A stretch of DNA of 64,000 bases from Anoxybacillus amylolyticus. GTDB taxonomy: Bacteria; Bacillota; Bacilli; Bacillales; Anoxybacillaceae. Positions within the stretch are counted from its first letter, which is position 1. Every line of letters starts with the position of its first letter. The notes beneath the pieces are model-generated. The model was not told the origin of the DNA. It saw only the letters and a list, made by a program, of their open reading frames with translations, and ran no database searches. This document shows, in pieces, positions 16,301 to 24,039 of the stretch. Position numbers and translations under genes: made by a program. Where the stretch lies: positions 1,996,001 to 2,060,000 of the forward strand of contig NZ_CP015438.1 in assembly GCF_001634285.1 (NCBI RefSeq), read 5' to 3'.

Positions 16301-17095
16301 TTACACCGCTACCGGCGCTTTAATGTGCGGATGCGGATTGTAATCGACGATTTCAAAATCATCGAATTCATACTCGAAAATCGAATCCGGTTTTCGCTTG
16401 ATGATTAGTTTTGGCAGCGGGCGCGGCTCTCTCGTTAATTGGAGTTTCGCTTGTTCTAGATGGTTCATATATAAATGGACGTCGCCACCTGTAAAAATAA
16501 GTTCGCCGACGTCTAAATCGCATTGCTGGGCAATCATATGCGTGAGCAACGCGTAGCTGGCAATATTAAACGGCAAGCCTAAAAATGTATCGACCGAGCG
16601 CTGTTGCCACATGCAAGATAGCTTACCGTCCGCGACATAAAACTGAAACGCATAATGGCACGGCGGCAGCTTCATATTGTCAAGTTCGGCAACATTCCAA
16701 GCGCTCACCAATAACCGACGCGAGTTCGGATTCGTTTTAATTTGTTCAATCACTTCGCTAATTTGGTCGACCGTCTTGCCGTCGGCCCCTTTCCACGAAC
16801 GCCATTGCGCTCCGTAAACAGGACCGAGTTCCCCATTTTCATCGGCCCATTCGTCCCAAATCGTTACCCCGTTTTCTTGCAAATAGCGGACGTTCGTATT
16901 GCCGCTTAAAAACCACAATAATTCGTAAATAATCGAACGGATATGCAATTTTTTTGTCGTGATTAGCGGAAAGCCTTCTTGCAAATTAAAGCGAAGCTGG
17001 CGTCCAAAGACAGACAGCGTTCCAACTCCAGTACGGTCTTCTTTATGTACCCCGTTTTCTAAAATATCTTGAAGTAACTGCAAATATTGCTTCAC
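16301..17095 (-). CDS. thyA: thymidylate synthase
   Basis: A 264-residue ThyA-type synthase making dTMP from dUMP and methylene-tetrahydrofolate. The catalytic Cys is in the [12 protein letters not shown] block (about residue 146), with [18 protein letters not shown] and the D-x-H-x-Y motif [10 protein letters not shown] following. The length equals the short E. coli-type enzyme (264 residues), i.e. the B. subtilis ThyB type. The start is GTG 17095, with AAAGGATG 8 nt upstream. Confidence 0.97.
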   Translation of the reverse strand: MKQYLQLLQDILENGVHKEDRTGVGTLSVFGRQLRFNLQEGFPLITTKKLHIRSIIYELLWFLSGNTNVRYLQENGVTIWDEWADENGELGPVYGAQWRSWKGADGKTVDQISEVIEQIKTNPNSRRLLVSAWNVAELDNMKLPPCHYAFQFYVADGKLSCMWQQRSVDTFLGLPFNIASYALLTHMIAQQCDLDVGELIFTGGDVHLYMNHLEQAKLQLTREPRPLPKLIIKRKPDSIFEYEFDDFEIVDYNPHPHIKAPVAV

Positions 17096-17138
17096 TTCTG
17101 CTTCATCCTTTCTATATTACTTCCCCTTATTATATATA

Positions 17139-17163
17139 AAAAAAGCACGGGCAACAAACCCGT
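17139..17163 (-). terminator. terminator retained behind the hypE fragment
   Basis: Stem ACGGG / CCCGT extended by flanking pairs and followed by TTTTTTTAT on the minus strand, just past the stop of the hypE remnant. It insulates thyA from upstream transcription. Confidence 0.7.
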
Positions 17164-17164
17164 A

Positions 17165-17458
17165 CTAACAAATGCGTGGTAATAAAAGTCCGGTTAAGCG
17201 ATACAATCTCCGCGTCGTTCCTAGCGACGTCCGCAATAAAAGCTGCCCCTTTTCGGTAGCGCGTACCGTACCAATTACTGCTGCTTCTTTTCCTTCTTCA
17301 CAGGACCGAATGGCTTGCAATACTTTTTGTTCATCTCCTTTCGCCACAATAAAAATGGCCTTCCCTTCATTTGCCAAATATAACGGGTCAAACCCGAGCA
17401 AGTCGCACGCCCCTTCCACTTCCCGCTTAATCGGAATCGCATCTTCTAATGCTTGTCG
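17165..17458 (-). pseudogene. hypE: C-terminal fragment of hydrogenase maturation protein HypE
   Basis: About 97 residues: AIPIKREVEGACDLLGFDPLYLANEGK, then a ferredoxin-like half-domain, ending in LPRIC. The C-terminal P-R-I-C is diagnostic of HypE, whose last Cys carries the carbamoyl/cyano group made for the [NiFe] hydrogenase active site. Everything before 'ALEDAIPIK' (about 230 residues) is missing. The fragment is joined head-on to a truncated IS110 transposase near 17455-17462. No other hyp or hydrogenase gene is in the window. Confidence 0.8.
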
Positions 17459-17633
17459 ATTCCATCACCACGTGCGTCACACCTTTTTCTTTCAACTAGT
17501 TCACAAACTCCAGCAATTCATCGGTCATGATGCCGAATGTTCGAATTTCTTTTCCTTCAGGGGTGATGGTACAAGCGGTAATGGATTTTTTATGCACGTC
17601 TACTCCACAACAACGTTCATATAATACCTTCAT
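17459..17633 (-). mobile_element. truncated IS110-family transposase, N-terminal part with a nonsense codon
   Basis: From ATG 17633 the frame gives YERCCGVDVHKKSITACTI, the RuvC-like (DEDD) start of an IS110 transposase. It continues with IMTDELLEFVN, then TAG (17496-17498, where relatives have Trp), then LKEKGVTHVVMESTS. The match stops there and hypE sequence begins. About 57 of about 400 codons remain, so it is inactive. Its 5' side abuts a radC-like fragment without an evident element end. Confidence 0.75.
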
Positions 17634-17639
17634 CGCTTG

Positions 17640-17915
17640 ACGGTGTCGGGTCGGTCGATGAATGATTGGGCGCCACGAACACTGACGCCGCATTCGCCAA
17701 AATCGCCGACTGAAACACTTTTGGCTCGCATTCAAACTCCCGATATGGCAGAATTGCCGTCGGCTGGTTTTTCGTGTCCAAACAAACGACCACAAACTTC
17801 TCCCGATCCGCATCCTCCAAAAACGGCTTCAACAGCTTGTACGCATTCCCCGGCGACTTCGCATGCCTTGCTTGTGCAGCACGCTCCCATCCCGAACAAT
17901 GAACGCTTTGCGGGC
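17640..17915 (-). pseudogene. RadC-like JAB/MPN-domain gene fragment, frameshifted
   Basis: Across frames the minus strand reads RHAKSPGNAYKLLKPFLEDA, then DREKFVVVCLDTKNQPTAI, then (shifted) CHIGSLNAS, then (shifted back) FQSAILANAASVFVAPNHSS followed by TDPTPS. This is the core of RadC/JAB-domain proteins. The usual zinc motif HNHPSGD is altered to PNHSSTD, so it would be inactive even if in frame. The reading frame ends where the IS110 start begins (about 17633-17640), suggesting the element entered or recombined here. Confidence 0.65.
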
Positions 17916-17932
17916 AAATGTCATTTGCCCGC
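17910..17932. repeat. perfect 11-bp-arm palindrome
   Basis: GCGGGCAAATG, one T, then CATTTGCCCGC. It sits just upstream of the radC-like fragment within the region of broken genes. It could be a terminator-like hairpin or an element end; no T-run follows on either strand. From here to 18002 I see no gene. Confidence 0.4.
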
Positions 17933-18002
17933 CGGTGTTCTTGTTCGAGGGAAAAGGCAGAAAAGCTTGTGTTCAGCTATATCAAACCACGTTTAATACG
18001 GA

Positions 18003-18042
18003 TGAAAAAAGAAACAGAAAGCCATTCGACTCTCTGTTTCTA
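18003..18042 (-). terminator. terminator behind the Rpn-type gene
   Basis: Stem AGAAACAG / CTGTTTCT, followed on the minus strand by TTTTTTC. It lies about 65 nt past the stop of the nuclease gene. Confidence 0.7.
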
Positions 18043-18106
18043 TCAACCTTCGACAATCTTCGGGGCGTGACACAGACAACTTACCACGCGGGTAGTGACA
18101 GTGCAT

Positions 18107-18925
18107 CTACTTTAACTTCTCAATCTCCTCCACCGGAAGCTCTGTTAATTCGTGGATTGTTTGTACATCGTATCCTTTGGCTAGCATTTTTTTCGCGATA
18201 TTTCGTTTTTCTTTTTTCTCATACGAAATCATTAATTCCAACACTTGTTCTTTTTCTTTCGTTTCCATTTCATTCACCTCGTTTCGTAATTGTTGTTCTT
18301 CTTCATCTGATAATTTTACATACGTTTCAAAAAAGCCGATTAACAATCGCTGCTTTGCTTCGTCTAGTTCCACTCGCACAATCATGCGTAAAAATTGTTT
18401 TTTTAATTCTACTCGTTCACTCTCAGTATACCCCATTTTGCTTAACAACGCAGCGGCGATTGGATTGTCATGGCGAATATAATCACGCCAATTTTGTTTG
18501 CGCAATTCAACGGTAAGAAATCGGAATTGGAGCACATCGAAAAACGGGAATTGAAGGATAAACGATGAAGGTTCATTGCGAAGGGAGTCGTAGCTAAATA
18601 CCGCAATCGGCAGCATGCGCTTTCGGTATTTTTCAAACAAGCGGCTGAAGTAAATAAACATCCGCTCTGGAAACGATGGCTGCACGTAATTTTGGTTTTC
18701 GATATGGACGATAATCAAGCTATCTTCCCCTTTCAACTTCGTTTCGACTAACAAATCGACGCGATACTTCTCCCCCGCCGTCACATCCGTAAACAATTCC
18801 TCCGACAAAAACGACACGTGCTGAAAGTCGATATGCTCATGCACATGCGGGAAAAAGAGAAGAAGGAACTCTTCAAAAAACGTTGTAATCAGCTCCTTAA
18901 ACAACCGATCATGATCAACCGCCAT
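18107..18925 (-). CDS. Rpn family PD-(D/E)XK nuclease / putative transposase-like protein
   Basis: A 272-residue intact protein. The N-terminal HDRLFKELITTFFEEFLLLFFP is the family start, followed by a PD-(D/E)XK-type core: YRVDLLVETKL (about 55) and LIIVHIENQNYVQPSFPERMFIYF (about 71-94). The C-terminal 80 residues are charged and helical. Rpn proteins are DNA nucleases with a recombination-promoting activity and are often mis-called transposases. It lies inside a zone of broken IS and phage-like genes. ATG 18925 has a GAGGTG ribosome site. Confidence 0.85.
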   Translation of the reverse strand: MAVDHDRLFKELITTFFEEFLLLFFPHVHEHIDFQHVSFLSEELFTDVTAGEKYRVDLLVETKLKGEDSLIIVHIENQNYVQPSFPERMFIYFSRLFEKYRKRMLPIAVFSYDSLRNEPSSFILQFPFFDVLQFRFLTVELRKQNWRDYIRHDNPIAAALLSKMGYTESERVELKKQFLRMIVRVELDEAKQRLLIGFFETYVKLSDEEEQQLRNEVNEMETKEKEQVLELMISYEKKEKRNIAKKMLAKGYDVQTIHELTELPVEEIEKLK

Positions 18926-18990
18926 ATATGCACCTCGCTTTCGATTTTATCGCATACTTTTTCGACAAAATCGGCGGTATTCCTGCTTAG

Positions 18991-19221
18991 GAAAGGAAAA
19001 AACAGAGAGCTAAACGACCATTCGCTGCTTCTACAAACCTCAGCAAGCATTGGGGGGCAAACAAAAAATTCCGGAACTTTCATCAGGAAAACGATGCCAA
19101 GGCTTTCTGTGTCATTCGCAGCGTCATTTCCACCCTGCAAAAACACAGGAAACCGGTTTGGGAATCGTTGAAAACACTTCTAAACGGAAAGTCTCTCCAA
19201 ACGATTCCCCACTCTTCCTAG
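18991..19221 (+). mobile_element. C-terminal remnant of an IS66-type transposase
   Basis: The plus frame ending at TAG 19221 reads RAKRPFAASTNLSKHWGANK, then NFHQENDAKAFCVIRSVIST, then LQKHRKPVWESLKTLLNGKS. The pattern 'N-x-A-E/K-R-x-x-R ... F-C-x-I-R-S-x-I-S-T-L-x-K-x-x-x-x-V-x-E-x-L' is the end of many IS66 transposases. The rest of the protein and its partner genes are absent. A small hairpin (GGGCATTT / AAATGCCC) follows immediately at 19221-19248. Confidence 0.55.
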
Positions 19222-19339
19222 GGCATTTTCGATACTGGAAATGCCCTATTGGTGCTGGATTCTGAAAATCCCACTAGTATTGGGCTGAATGAATACTGTC
19301 TTGGATGGTACTATATAAATGCACATTGAAGTGTTAACA

Positions 19340-19477
19340 TTTTTCGACTGTCGGGCGACCGAACAACACCGCTCCCAGACAAATGAATTTGTCTGGGAGG
19401 CGGCTCGTTGTTCGGTTCTCTGTCACGCGAACGCGTGACGCAGGCAAGCCTTTGGCTTGCCTCCGACAGTCGAAAAA
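19340..19477. repeat. 138-bp cloverleaf-like palindromic element
   Basis: An outer perfect 15-bp inverted repeat (TTTTTCGACTGTCGG 19340-19354 with its complement 19463-19477) encloses three arms. Arm 1: a 10-bp stem 19358-19367/19407-19416, topped by a second stem of about 15 bp (19369-19383/19388-19403). Arm 2: 7 bp, 19422-19428/19433-19439, loop GAAC. Arm 3: 9 bp, 19442-19450/19454-19462, loop TTT. Nearly every base pairs. No frame is present. Candidates are a MITE/REP-like repeat or a structured RNA. A related TTTTCGACAGTC lies at 19578-19590. The rest of 19222-19599 holds no gene I can support. Confidence 0.7.
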
Positions 19478-19599
19478 ATAAGTGAAACTCCCCAGTTGCA
19501 TGTATATAGTATAGACAAGGAGGAAAGAAACAAAGCCTCTCTTACAAACTTTTTCTATGTAGGGGCTGAATAGTTACTTTTCGACAGTCTGAAAAGAAC

Positions 19600-20301
19600 T
19601 CATTCCTGAGTTCTTTTCGTTAGTCGTTGGATAAATTCATACGTTTTTGGGGCTTTTTCTTTTAAATAGGCGCGCGTTTCGTCGGTATCGTAGTAATAGG
19701 CGAACGCTTCCGCAAAATATTCTTCCGGATAATCGAGAAAATAGTAGTTGTGAGGGAACAACTGCTTCGCTTCTTCACGCCAGATCGCTAAAAAAGGCGA
19801 TGTTGCGTGAATATGATCAAAAACAATATAGTCAATCGAATGAGCGAGCTCGTGCAATTCCAAATTGACCGAACCATGCCCTTTTCCTTTTTCGCTATGG
19901 CCGATTTTCACTAAGACGAGATGCGATCCGCCAATTCCAGGAACGTCATCCCATGTTGTAACCGTATATCCCCGTGGAGTTTTTCCGCGTAAATACCGAA
20001 CAGACGGCTCGTCGGTGAGCTTTCCCGTAAATAGTTTTATATAAATTTGTTGTTGGGCTACTTTTTTTAATAAGACAGGATCAATATGCGCTAACGTTCT
20101 AATCATTTTTTCCGCTTTCGCGTGATCGAAAGGTGTATCTGGTACAATGACGATTTTTTGCAATGTTTGCTTAGACCGAATATTCCCCAATGAAAGCGAA
20201 CTCGCCTCTAACAATACGCCATGCGTATTTGGATACGGCGAAAATGAAAGAAGCGGAACTATCGCCACAACAAATGCGATACAAATGAGCCATCGTTTCA
20301 T
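19600..20301 (-). CDS. secreted anthrax-lethal-factor-like (ATLF) metalloprotease
   Basis: A 233-residue protein with an N-terminal signal or anchor helix (about residues 4-20). Its catalytic domain has the zinc motif HELAH (about 148-152) and the downstream glutamate helix PEEYFAEAFAYYY (about 190). That is the arrangement of the anthrax toxin lethal factor C-terminal family and Pro-Pro endopeptidases. It is a small stand-alone enzyme without the toxin's binding domains, so more likely a housekeeping wall or surface protease. ATG 20301 has a good AAAGGTGGGAG site. The stop codon lies inside a hairpin. Confidence 0.85.
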   Translation of the reverse strand: MKRWLICIAFVVAIVPLLSFSPYPNTHGVLLEASSLSLGNIRSKQTLQKIVIVPDTPFDHAKAEKMIRTLAHIDPVLLKKVAQQQIYIKLFTGKLTDEPSVRYLRGKTPRGYTVTTWDDVPGIGGSHLVLVKIGHSEKGKGHGSVNLELHELAHSIDYIVFDHIHATSPFLAIWREEAKQLFPHNYYFLDYPEEYFAEAFAYYYDTDETRAYLKEKAPKTYEFIQRLTKRTQE

Positions 20302-20388
20302 GGAACTCCCACCTTTATCCGTGCGCTAGCAACCTATGAATCTCATTTTTACTATAGCACACGCAAAAAAGGAGAGAAATATGTAAAA

Positions 20389-21552
20389 TTAGGAAAAGAG
20401 TCCGCTTCTTTTTATGTTTTGAATGGCTTGTTTGAGTATTTCTTCGTTCTGAACGAGCGCAATGCGGACAAATCCTTCTCCGTTTCGTCCGAACGCCTCC
20501 CCTGGCGTGACGACAACGTTCGCTTTGTCCATTAATGCATACGTAAACGAAAGCGATGTCCATCCTCTTGGAATTTCTGCCCATACAAACATACTTGCTT
20601 TCGGACGTTCAATGTTCCAGCCGATTTCCGCCAAGCCGTCAATGAGCAAATTGCGGCGCGCTTCGTAAATTTGGCGACTTTCTTCACAAAAAGCTGCGCC
20701 TTTTGTTAATGCTTGAACGGCTGCTTTCTGAACAGGTAAAAATACCCCATAATCTAAATTTGATTTAAATTTAGCAAGGACGCGAATGATGTCAGCGTTC
20801 CCACAGGCATATCCAATGCGGCAGCCAGCCATGTTATAGCTTTTCGACAGCGAATTGATTTCAACGCCTACCGTTTTCGCTTCTGGTATCGCTAAAAAGC
20901 TGATTGGTTTATGCCCATCGTAATAAAGCTCGCTATACGCAAAGTCGGAGACAACAAGGATGTCATATCGTTTCGCAAAAGCAACGACTTCGCGGAAAAA
21001 CGATTTGGTTGCTAGTGCTGGAACCGGGTTTCCTGGAAAATTAATAATCATCATAACTGCTTGTTTCGCAACATCTTCCGGGATGGCGTGAAGGTCAGGA
21101 AGAAAATTGTTTTCTTTACGTAATGGCATTAAATACGCTTCTGCTTGCGCCATCGCAATTCCAGCTGCATATGCTGGATAGCCTGGGTCTGGCACTAAAA
21201 TAAGATCGCCTGGATTGGCAAACGCCATCGGCAAATGAACGAGCCCGTCTTGCGACCCCATTAAACAAACGACTTCTTCGTCGGGATGAAGCGATACTCC
21301 ATGCGATGTACGATAATAATAGGCAACCGCTTCATGAAATTCGTTCGTTCCAGCGATTGGATAGCCGTACATGTCTAGTTGGCTCGCGTAAAAAGCGAGC
21401 GTTTCACGAACAAACGATGGCGGTGGCAAATCTGGGCTACCGATGCTTAAATCAATCATTTCATACCCTTCAGAAAGTTTCGACTTTTTATACGCTGATA
21501 GTTCACTAAAAACGGAAGCGCTAAACGCTTTCATGCGCTCTGCTAGTTTCAT
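20389..21552 (-). CDS. class I/II PLP-dependent aminotransferase (LL-diaminopimelate aminotransferase-like)
   Basis: A 387-residue fold-type I aminotransferase. The PLP lysine is in SLSKSYNMAGCRIGY (about residue 232), the ring-contacting NFPGNP (about 167) replaces the usual N-Y-P-N-N-P, and SDFAYSELYY follows. The substrate-binding arginine is in the C-terminal GFVRIALV. Similar Bacillus genes are annotated as LL-DAP aminotransferase or PatA-like enzymes; the substrate cannot be fixed from sequence. I use ATG 21552, preceded by GAGG, rather than TTG 6 nt earlier. Confidence 0.85.
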   Translation of the reverse strand: MKLAERMKAFSASVFSELSAYKKSKLSEGYEMIDLSIGSPDLPPPSFVRETLAFYASQLDMYGYPIAGTNEFHEAVAYYYRTSHGVSLHPDEEVVCLMGSQDGLVHLPMAFANPGDLILVPDPGYPAYAAGIAMAQAEAYLMPLRKENNFLPDLHAIPEDVAKQAVMMIINFPGNPVPALATKSFFREVVAFAKRYDILVVSDFAYSELYYDGHKPISFLAIPEAKTVGVEINSLSKSYNMAGCRIGYACGNADIIRVLAKFKSNLDYGVFLPVQKAAVQALTKGAAFCEESRQIYEARRNLLIDGLAEIGWNIERPKASMFVWAEIPRGWTSLSFTYALMDKANVVVTPGEAFGRNGEGFVRIALVQNEEILKQAIQNIKRSGLFS

Positions 21553-21658
21553 GCTCAAACCTCTTTCTTCTCGTTTTTTTGGTACATATGATCGATATAA
21601 GGAATACTCCTAGTGTATCATATTTCCGAGCAACATGATAGAAAGGTAGGGAGAAAAG

Positions 21659-21718
21659 ATGAATGTGATTTTTTTCGCTGCAAGTCTATTAAGTTGGTTA
21701 CTTTATTTATACTCATAA
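21659..21718 (+). CDS. possible 19-residue hydrophobic peptide
   Basis: ATG 21659 with AGGGAG 5 nt upstream opens a 19-codon frame, NVIFFAASLLSWLLYLYS after Met, one membrane-helix length. It ends at TAA 21718 directly before a strong hairpin. The setting (ribosome site, stop, hairpin) is gene-like, but the peptide is too short to assign. Confidence 0.3.
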   Translation: MNVIFFAASLLSWLLYLYS

Positions 21719-21745
21719 AAAAACTCGCAGGCTGGCTGCGAGTTT
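21714..21745 (-). terminator. terminator of the YuzL-like gene
   Basis: Stem ACTCGCAG / CTGCGAGT with a 5-nt loop, followed on the minus strand by TTTTTTT. It starts directly after the stop codon of the YuzL-like gene. Confidence 0.85.
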
Positions 21746-21868
21746 CTATCGTTTCTTTTTGCGGGCGGAATCAAGCGCATATCCTGTTTCCGTTTCGGTC
21801 GTCCCTTGCCCTTTAACGTTTGGCGCACTTAAGCCGGTTTTGGATGGGTCTTTTTTTCGATTGGACAT
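21746..21868 (-). CDS. YuzL family small basic protein
   Basis: A 40-residue hydrophilic peptide starting SNRKKDPSKTGLSAPNVKG after Met and ending KKKR. It matches the pattern of the YuzL family (KKDPS...GL...VKGQGTT.E), which is small, basic and common in spore formers. GGAGGTG stands 6 nt before ATG 21868, and a strong terminator follows. Function unknown. Confidence 0.7.
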   Translation of the reverse strand: MSNRKKDPSKTGLSAPNVKGQGTTETETGYALDSARKKKR

Positions 21869-21910
21869 TTCCGTCACCTCCGTGCTTAACGTACCCATTC
21901 CTTTCTCTTT

Positions 21911-22693
21911 CTATTCGTTTGCTAATTCAATCGTCGCAAAATGAAACTTCGCCGTTTTGCGAACATAGACGGAAAAGCCGAATGTATAAAAACGCGTGCT
22001 TTGCCAATGATCTTTCAACACGACGCGTTTTCGGGCAACCCGTTTTGCTTCGCGAATCACTTCCTCCGTGAGCTCGGTGTAAAGCGCAAACGATTTGATG
22101 CCTTGAATGCCGTCCGATTCGACAATCGCTTGCTCAAACATCGGGTCAAAATAGACGACATCAAACGAGCGGTCTGGAAGAGAAGATAAAAAAGTACGGT
22201 GGTCGGCAAAAACGACTTGGATGCGCCGCATCGCCTCGTTCATGGCAGGAATCCCCGAATCCCACTGCCGCAGTCCTTGTTCGACTAAATACGCAATATA
22301 GCGATTTCCTTCTAGCCCGACGATCGTTCCGCCTCCGCCGACAACCGTGCTTGCGACAATACTATCGGCCGCAAGTCCGAGCGTACAGTCTAATAACGAC
22401 ATTCCCGCACATAACTTAGTTGCTTCTAAAAACGGGTCTGACTCGCCGCGCAATATTCGTTTGACGCGAAACGTGGCGGAGTTTGGGTGAAAGAAAAACG
22501 ATGGCGACCGATCGAACGGATACATTTCGAGCCTGTTTTTGCCGACAACAATAACATCGTCGACGTATTGCGTTTGGATCGCTTCGACTGACATTTTCTG
22601 CCGCGGCACGTACGGAACGGCCAATTCAGCGGCAATTTGCTTTGCTTTTTGCATCATTTCTTTGTCCGTTCTTCCTGCTGTCGTGACAATCAT
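21911..22693 (-). CDS. ypiP: class I SAM-dependent methyltransferase, YpiP/RsmJ-like
   Basis: A 260-residue methyltransferase. The SAM-binding block is LLDCTLGLAADSIVAS (about residue 100) with a glycine-rich VVGGGGTIVGLEGN following. The catalytic VVYFDPMFE (about 186) is like the DPMFP motif of RsmJ, a 16S rRNA guanine-N2 methyltransferase. The N-terminal 90 residues are specific to the YpiP family. An RNA target is likely but not proven. Confidence 0.82.
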   Translation of the reverse strand: MIVTTAGRTDKEMMQKAKQIAAELAVPYVPRQKMSVEAIQTQYVDDVIVVGKNRLEMYPFDRSPSFFFHPNSATFRVKRILRGESDPFLEATKLCAGMSLLDCTLGLAADSIVASTVVGGGGTIVGLEGNRYIAYLVEQGLRQWDSGIPAMNEAMRRIQVVFADHRTFLSSLPDRSFDVVYFDPMFEQAIVESDGIQGIKSFALYTELTEEVIREAKRVARKRVVLKDHWQSTRFYTFGFSVYVRKTAKFHFATIELANE

Positions 22694-22744
22694 GTTTTCC
22701 TCCGAGAAAAAAGCATGCCTTTATTACGACATGCTCGTCAACTA

Positions 22745-22773
22745 TCCCCACTTAACGAACGTTTGAAGTGGGG
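22745..22773. repeat. hairpin resembling an IS200/IS605-family end or a terminator
   Basis: CCCCACTT ... AAGTGGGG encloses AACGAACGTTTG. It lies between the bacilliredoxin and methyltransferase genes. Without a T-run on the minus strand it is a poor terminator; similar hairpins border IS200/IS605 elements in thermophilic bacilli. No transposase is adjacent. Confidence 0.35.
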
Positions 22774-22783
22774 GTCTCCTCGC

Positions 22784-23221
22784 TCAAGACGATGAACAAT
22801 GAGTTTCCAATGCGTTCATAATGTTTGCCATTACCGCTTCCATCGAATTTCCCTCGATTTCATGGCGCGGAATAAAATGAACGACTTCTTTTCCTTTTAA
22901 CAAAGCCATCGACGGGGAAGACGGTTCGATGCCGACAAAATATTCCCGCATTTTTGCCGTTGCTTCACGGTCTTGTCCTGCAAAGACGGTCACTAAATGA
23001 TCTGGTTTTTTCTCACTTTGAAAAATCGCTTGCGTTGCCGCTGGTCGCGCCAATCCGGCGGCACAGCCGCACACGGAATTGACGACAACAAACGTCGTAC
23101 CTTGCACGTTTTCCATAAAGTTTTCGACTTCCTCGCTCGTTTTTAGTTCTTGAAATCCGGCGCGGACAAGTTCATCGCGCATCGGCTGAACGAGCTGGCG
23201 CATATATTCTTCATAAGCCAT
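22784..23221 (-). CDS. brxA: bacilliredoxin BrxA/BrxB family (YphP/YqiW)
   Basis: A 145-residue thioredoxin-fold protein with the bacilliredoxin CGC motif in VNSVCGCAAGLARPA (about residues 52-56). Bacilliredoxins remove bacillithiol from mixed disulfides on proteins after oxidative stress. The chosen start MAYEEYMRQLV is the standard family N-terminus, at ATG 23221 with a GAGGGGG site 11 nt upstream; the longer frame adds 14 unconserved residues. BrxA and BrxB cannot be told apart with certainty. Confidence 0.93.
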   Translation of the reverse strand: MAYEEYMRQLVQPMRDELVRAGFQELKTSEEVENFMENVQGTTFVVVNSVCGCAAGLARPAATQAIFQSEKKPDHLVTVFAGQDREATAKMREYFVGIEPSSPSMALLKGKEVVHFIPRHEIEGNSMEAVMANIMNALETHCSSS

Positions 23222-23296
23222 GGATATACTAACCCCCTCTACAACACTCAGTGAAACAAGCATACTATTTCAACGAGAAAAAATCAATACAAGGAA

Positions 23297-23680
23297 TCAA
23301 CTGAGCTTAATAGTAACAAATTGAAGCGTAATCGGCGTTCCTTTTGGGGGAACGTCTGTTGATTTTAAAAGGAGCATGCCTTCTTGAACTTCATACAATA
23401 TTTTTGGCTGCAATACTCCGTTAATAAACAAATTGATAAACGACACGTCGTTCGGGTTTAAGATCCCGCGGTCGCCGTATTCTTTTAACTCATCGTCGTT
23501 TGTATATACCGTTTTATATCCATCTGATATCGCATTATATTCGTACGTATCCGCCTGTAAAACACAAGAAGGGAATTGCATCGTTACTTGGAGTTGAATC
23601 GTAGAAGTGGTCTGAATCCAGTCGTATACTTTTGGCACGGCGATGATATGTTTTGCATACCGGTACTTTTTTCTTCCCAT
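23297..23680 (-). CDS. DUF4183 domain protein
   Basis: A 127-residue protein with a basic N-terminus ([16 protein letters not shown]) and the DUF4183 core: [19 protein letters not shown] and a closing [14 protein letters not shown]4183 proteins are found in spore formers, some as exosporium or spore-surface components. ATG 23680 is preferred over GTG 23689, since AGGTG lies 6 nt upstream of it. A second DUF4183 gene is divergently oriented 359 bp away. Confidence 0.75.
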   Translation of the reverse strand: MGRKKYRYAKHIIAVPKVYDWIQTTSTIQLQVTMQFPSCVLQADTYEYNAISDGYKTVYTNDDELKEYGDRGILNPNDVSFINLFINGVLQPKILYEVQEGMLLLKSTDVPPKGTPITLQFVTIKLS

Positions 23681-24039
23681 CTCAATCACCTAACTTCTCC
23701 GGATGAAGGCAAAAATTTTAACTACATAATATGCAAAACCGTACCGAAGTGTGCAATCACTTGAGCAAATAGTCCATTTTTTCTTTTTTTAGGGTTCATC
23801 ACCACAAAATGTACTTGACGAACACGTAATGTTGTGAAGCAAGGGATACCGCTTATCGTTTATTTAACTTTCATTTACAATTATGTATAAACAAGTATCA
23901 AGTCCGCTTTTATTAAAAAATCAAGCACAACTTTTGGTGAAGAGCCTTTTTTAGATGGTTGTCCATGTCTTTTTCCAAAAGAAATCGTATAATGCATTGA
24001 CGTTATTCATATGAAACATCAAAGAAAGGTGATGAAAAG
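23681..24039. other. intergenic region between two divergent DUF4183 genes
   Basis: 359 bp, AT-rich, without a reading frame I would support. TATAAT-like sequence (GTATAATG) occurs about 55 nt before the right-hand gene. A mother-cell sigma promoter would be expected for spore-coat-like genes, but I cannot recognise one with confidence. Confidence 0.4.

Noticed and set aside
18107-18925. Calling the Rpn-type gene a transposase
   Set aside because: It has a PD-(D/E)XK nuclease pattern and no DDE or HUH motifs; the family label 'transposase' is historical.
19340-19477. Calling the palindromic element a rho-independent terminator
   Set aside because: The stem is preceded, not followed, by the T-run on either strand, and the multi-arm structure is unlike a terminator.
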